Source: Dyadobacter jejuensis
GTDB lineage: Bacteria; Bacteroidota; Bacteroidia; Cytophagales; Spirosomataceae
Direction of reading: 5' to 3'
Assembly: GCF_003149085.1 (NCBI RefSeq)
Contig: NZ_QGDT01000008.1
Location: 176,208 to 240,207 of the forward strand
Length of the DNA stretch: 64,000 nucleotides
The position numbers and the translations under genes are program-made. Below are positions 60,551-64,000 of this stretch, one piece after another. A model generated the notes under the pieces. It had not been told where the DNA came from and did not search any database. It saw nothing but the letters and a program-made list of their open reading frames with translations. The stretch's first letter is position 1. Every line of letters starts with the position of its first letter.

Positions 60551-63500
60551 CTTCGAATACCAATTTCCAGATTAGATGGATTGAAACCCATTACCTCTAT
60601 GCTGTACAAACTCCTGTTTTTCACATCTTCGAATACCAATTTCCAGATTAGATGGATTGAAACGTAAGACTCGTATACACTTGTATAATTATGTGTTTTC
60701 TTCGAATACCAATTTCCAGATTAGATGGATTGAAACGTACATATCGTCATAAACACGGTTGTAGTCGTAATCTTCGAATACCAATTTCCAGATTAGATGG
60801 ATTGAAACCGCAACTGGTTAGGTAGTCTCCTTGAATGATCATTTTCTTCGAATACCAATTTCCAGATTAGATGGATTGAAACTCAATAGGAACTCTTTGG
60901 GTTTTCTATGAACATATACTTCGAATACCAATTTCCAGATTAGATGGATTGAAACGGTTTGCTTTTCCGCTATTATAGTCGTTTTGATTCTCTTCGAATA
61001 CCAATTTCCAGATTAGATGGATTGAAACTAGAAGGTGCTCCGACAATGAGTAACCACCCAGCTGCTTCGAATACCAATTTCCAGATTAGATGGATTGAAA
61101 CAACAATGAAAACTAAACAGGATAGACTCAAGTATCTCTTCGAATACCAATTTCCAGATTAGATGGATTGAAACATATCCTCTTTCAGGTCGTTACCAAA
61201 AGATTCTTCTCTTCGAATACCAATTTCCAGATTAGATGGATTGAAACGAGGCTCATTGAGTGATGAGTCGGTCCATGATAGAACCTTCGAATACCAATTT
61301 CCAGATTAGATGGATTGAAACCTCAGTGGCCGGACTAAACTAACCTCATACCCTTCTCTTCGAATACCAATTTCCAGATTAGATGGATTGAAACCGTCCG
61401 ATATGGATGTGATGCCAAGGGAAACTAGAAACTTCGAATACCAATTTCCAGATTAGATGGATTGAAACTAAATAAGTACTGATCGTGATTTTCTGGCTCA
61501 TACCATCTTCGAATACCAATTTCCAGATTAGATGGATTGAAACGTCCCGGATCGTGGCGGCAATAAATAGCGCATCCCGCTTCGAATACCAATTTCCAGA
61601 TTAGATGGATTGAAACATATGGACTCAACGGGCTTTTACACCGGCGGGGAGTTCTTCGAATACCAATTTCCAGATTAGATGGATTGAAACAGCTTTTTTG
61701 GAAAGGTACTGGACACTTCCGGTTCACTTCGAATACCAATTTCCAGATTAGATGGATTGAAACATTAGCACCCATGAGTTGGTTGGCCCCGTGTTGGTTC
61801 TTCGAATACCAATTTCCAGATTAGATGGATTGAAACCGACGTCAGTGAAAAAAGCAATTAACGGAGATTATCCTTCGAATACCAATTTCCAGATTAGATG
61901 GATTGAAACATCGATTTTATTGAGCAGACCAAAGACCTAATTAATCTTCGAATACCAATTTCCAGATTAGATGGATTGAAACCAATTTCGTTGCGTTCCT
62001 ATCTTCGTGTAAGACTGCACTTCGAATACCAATTTCCAGATTAGATGGATTGAAACCGACATCAGTGAAAAAAGCAATTAACGGAGATTATCCTTCGAAT
62101 ACCAATTTCCAGATTAGATGGATTGAAACTAAGTATATTACACACTATGGAAGTTACAAAACTATCTTCGAATACCAATTTCCAGATTAGATGGATTGAA
62201 ACGGGCTTAAATTCAGAATTGGCAATACGATCAAATACCTTCGAATACCAATTTCCAGATTAGATGGATTGAAACAAAGCAACTTTCGGAGTTGCTAAAC
62301 TATGGGAGAAACTTCGAATACCAATTTCCAGATTAGATGGATTGAAACGGGGCCAGCCAGCGCCAAACGTCCCCAGGCTTCGCCTCTTCGAATACCAATT
62401 TCCAGATTAGATGGATTGAAACACGACAAAATCCAAGATAGCATTATCGATATGTATAAGACTTCGAATACCAATTTCCAGATTAGATGGATTGAAACTT
62501 CACTCAATCGCATCATTTTTTCAAATGGGTCTTCTCTTCGAATACCAATTTCCAGATTAGATGGATTGAAACGGCGTTATGGAGCGAGGAATTACCTTCA
62601 ATTTTCCCTCTTCGAATACCAATTTCCAGATTAGATGGATTGAAACTCGGGCTATTCCGAAATCAAGGAGGCGGAGTATATTCTTCGAATACCAATTTCC
62701 AGATTAGATGGATTGAAACGGGTACTCAATGACAGGTGAATTCATTGGAGTGACACTTCGAATACCAATTTCCAGATTAGATGGATTGAAACAAGTAACC
62801 TCATGCCAGCCATCGACATCCAAAATCCGCACTTCGAATACCAATTTCCAGATTAGATGGATTGAAACCTCCCGTCATTCATATATGGGACCGGGTCTGT
62901 AATGCACTTCGAATACCAATTTCCAGATTAGATGGATTGAAACATCTTCCCAGTGTTACTATCTTCTATACCATCCCTCTTCGAATACCAATTTCCAGAT
63001 TAGATGGATTGAAACGTAATCCAGCCCTAACCGAATATTTTCAGTAATCAAGCTTCGAATACCAATTTCCAGATTAGATGGATTGAAACCTGTTGGTAAA
63101 GGCTACCATCTTCTTTGTAGAACGACTTCGAATACCAATTTCCAGATTAGATGGATTGAAACCTTTAGCATGGTTTTTTGATCTTCGGTCATAGTGTGTC
63201 TTCGAATACCAATTTCCAGATTAGATGGATTGAAACTTGGTTAGTTATTTTACAGGGCCATGAAAGACGAAACTTCGAATACCAATTTCCAGATTAGATG
63301 GATTGAAACACTCTTTGGCTCTATGTAAGGGCACTGTCCATCCTGACTTCGAATACCAATTTCCAGATTAGATGGATTGAAACTTTTTTGATTACTAAGA
63401 AAACTATTACAATCGCTGCCTTCGAATACCAATTTCCAGATTAGATGGATTGAAACCTAACTCATTGTCTATGTAATAATTGAAATTGATGCCTTCGAAT

Positions 63501-63894
63501 ACCAATTTCCAGATTAGATGGATTGAAACACGAAAACAAAACCATGAAACAAATAACACTAGAACAACTTCGAATACCAATTTCCAGATTAGATGGATTG
63601 AAACGGCCGGAGACTTCGACGACGCTATAGAATTGATAGCTTCGAATACCAATTTCCAGATTAGATGGATTGAAACGACATCTAGAAAATTGATAAAAGA
63701 AGCCCGCCCGGCCTTCGAATACCAATTTCCAGATTAGATGGATTGAAACTTATAAACAAATTCGAGGGAAAAGCGAACAGAATTCTTCGAATACCAATTT
63801 CCAGATTAGATGGATTGAAACAGAAAGAGCGACAGACGACCGTAGAAGGTGACAAGGCTTCGAATACCAATTTCCAGATTAGATGGATTGAAAC
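60551..63894 (+). CRISPR. Type I-B CRISPR array, 46 repeats and 45 spacers
   Basis: 37-bp repeat starting CTTCGAATACCAATTTCC and ending AGATGGATTGAAAC; all 46 copies I read are identical, including the last. Spacers are 35-39 nt, mean unit 73.5 bp. The 3' ATTGAAAC matches the usual I-B crRNA handle. The repeat has only a weak stem (TCCA/TGGA or CAAT/ATTG). Spacers at 61837-61872 and 62057-62092 are the same except base 5 (G or A). The array is on the same strand as the cas genes, leader at the left. Confidence 0.98.
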
Positions 63895-64000
63895 GTTCCC
63901 CCGCTTTTTTAGCGCGGTCGTTGCTCTAATTCAATACTAACATATTCTTAAAATGCAATTAATCCCTACCTCTATCAAAAGTCAAAGCGATCCCTGAGCG
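63895..64000. other. CRISPR trailer region and start of a REP-like copy
   Basis: After the last repeat comes CCGC-TTTTTTA-GCGCGG (imperfect hairpin) at about 63901-63917, then AT-rich DNA. At 63987 a copy of the GCGATCCCTGAGCG unit seen at 48843-49025 begins and continues past the window edge. Confidence 0.6.

Noticed and set aside
60600..63940. Several ORFs on both strands inside the array, all rich in the same repeated residues
   Set aside because: They are translations of the CRISPR repeat; the periodic peptides follow the 73-bp unit and carry no independent coding signal.

Overview
The window reads as chromosomal DNA of a Bacteroidota bacterium, most likely order Cytophagales (inferred from gene content; no rRNA is present to fix the taxon). 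Pointers are two proteins with type IX secretion C-terminal sorting domains, an ECF-sigma/FecR/STN-domain regulatory set, DUF2911, head-GIN (DUF2807) and DUF4974-type FecR proteins, lipoproteins with Bacteroidota-style lipoboxes, and almost no Shine-Dalgarno sequences. Most genes are ordinary housekeeping, cell-envelope and carbohydrate genes separated by well-formed terminators.

Layout. 1-2.7 kb: probable trpF tail, then a PspC/LiaF-like membrane stress cluster including a 58-residue protein. 2.7-10.6 kb (mostly minus): lipoprotein, GH1 beta-glucosidase, a large four-repeat T9SS-secreted protein, a PaaE-like reductase paired with an unrecognised protein, and an Nfu-type Fe-S carrier. 10.7-11.3 kb: rplU-rpmA. 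11.6-15.9 kb: peroxiredoxin-like protein, SMP-30-like lactonase, diacylglycerol kinase family protein, a membrane protein coupled to a winged-helix regulator, DUF2911 protein. 16-26.8 kb: recG, FGGY kinase, SGNH lipoprotein, a GxxExxY gene bounded by inverted repeats, divergent glpD/glpR-like pair, 3-hydroxyacyl-CoA dehydrogenase plus M19 dipeptidase, kduI. 27-36 kb: LacI regulator, LolC/E-like permease, nadE, ECF sigma/FecR/STN operon, head-GIN lipoprotein. 36-50 kb: VanX-like dipeptidase with an ATP-grasp protein, M1 and M28 peptidases, an Omp85-like protein, a 1.1-kb nested heptamer-based repeat region, SRAP protein, UbiA-like protein, GH43, methyltransferase, a GC-rich REP-like cluster and an SDR dehydrogenase. 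50.3-64 kb: WYL regulator and a complete type I-B CRISPR-Cas locus.

The CRISPR locus is the most interesting part. Genes run cas8b-cas7-cas5-cas3-cas6-cas1-cas2-cas4, followed by 46 identical 37-bp repeats with 45 spacers. Effector genes cas8b to cas3 are clearly AT-richer than cas6-cas1-cas2, which suggests a composite origin. Between the WYL gene and the cas operon, enclosed between two terminator hairpins, sits a short unit with two degenerate copies of the CRISPR repeat. The first ten bases after the first degenerate repeat recur exactly 41 bp upstream. This looks like a crRNA-like regulatory RNA of the CreA/CreR kind (guide RNAs that use Cascade to repress cas promoters or a toxin RNA). 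Nearby are a 51-residue zinc-ribbon ORF and a perfect inverted repeat just before cas8b, and the array leader carries a 10-nt antisense match to the repeat. Two spacers are identical except at position 5, inside the seed.

How the parts may work together: the WYL regulator, the crRNA-like RNA and the palindrome would be candidate controls of the cas operon; Cas6 would process the array; Cas8b/7/5 would form Cascade and recruit Cas3; Cas1/2/4 would add spacers. These regulatory links are inference from arrangement only.
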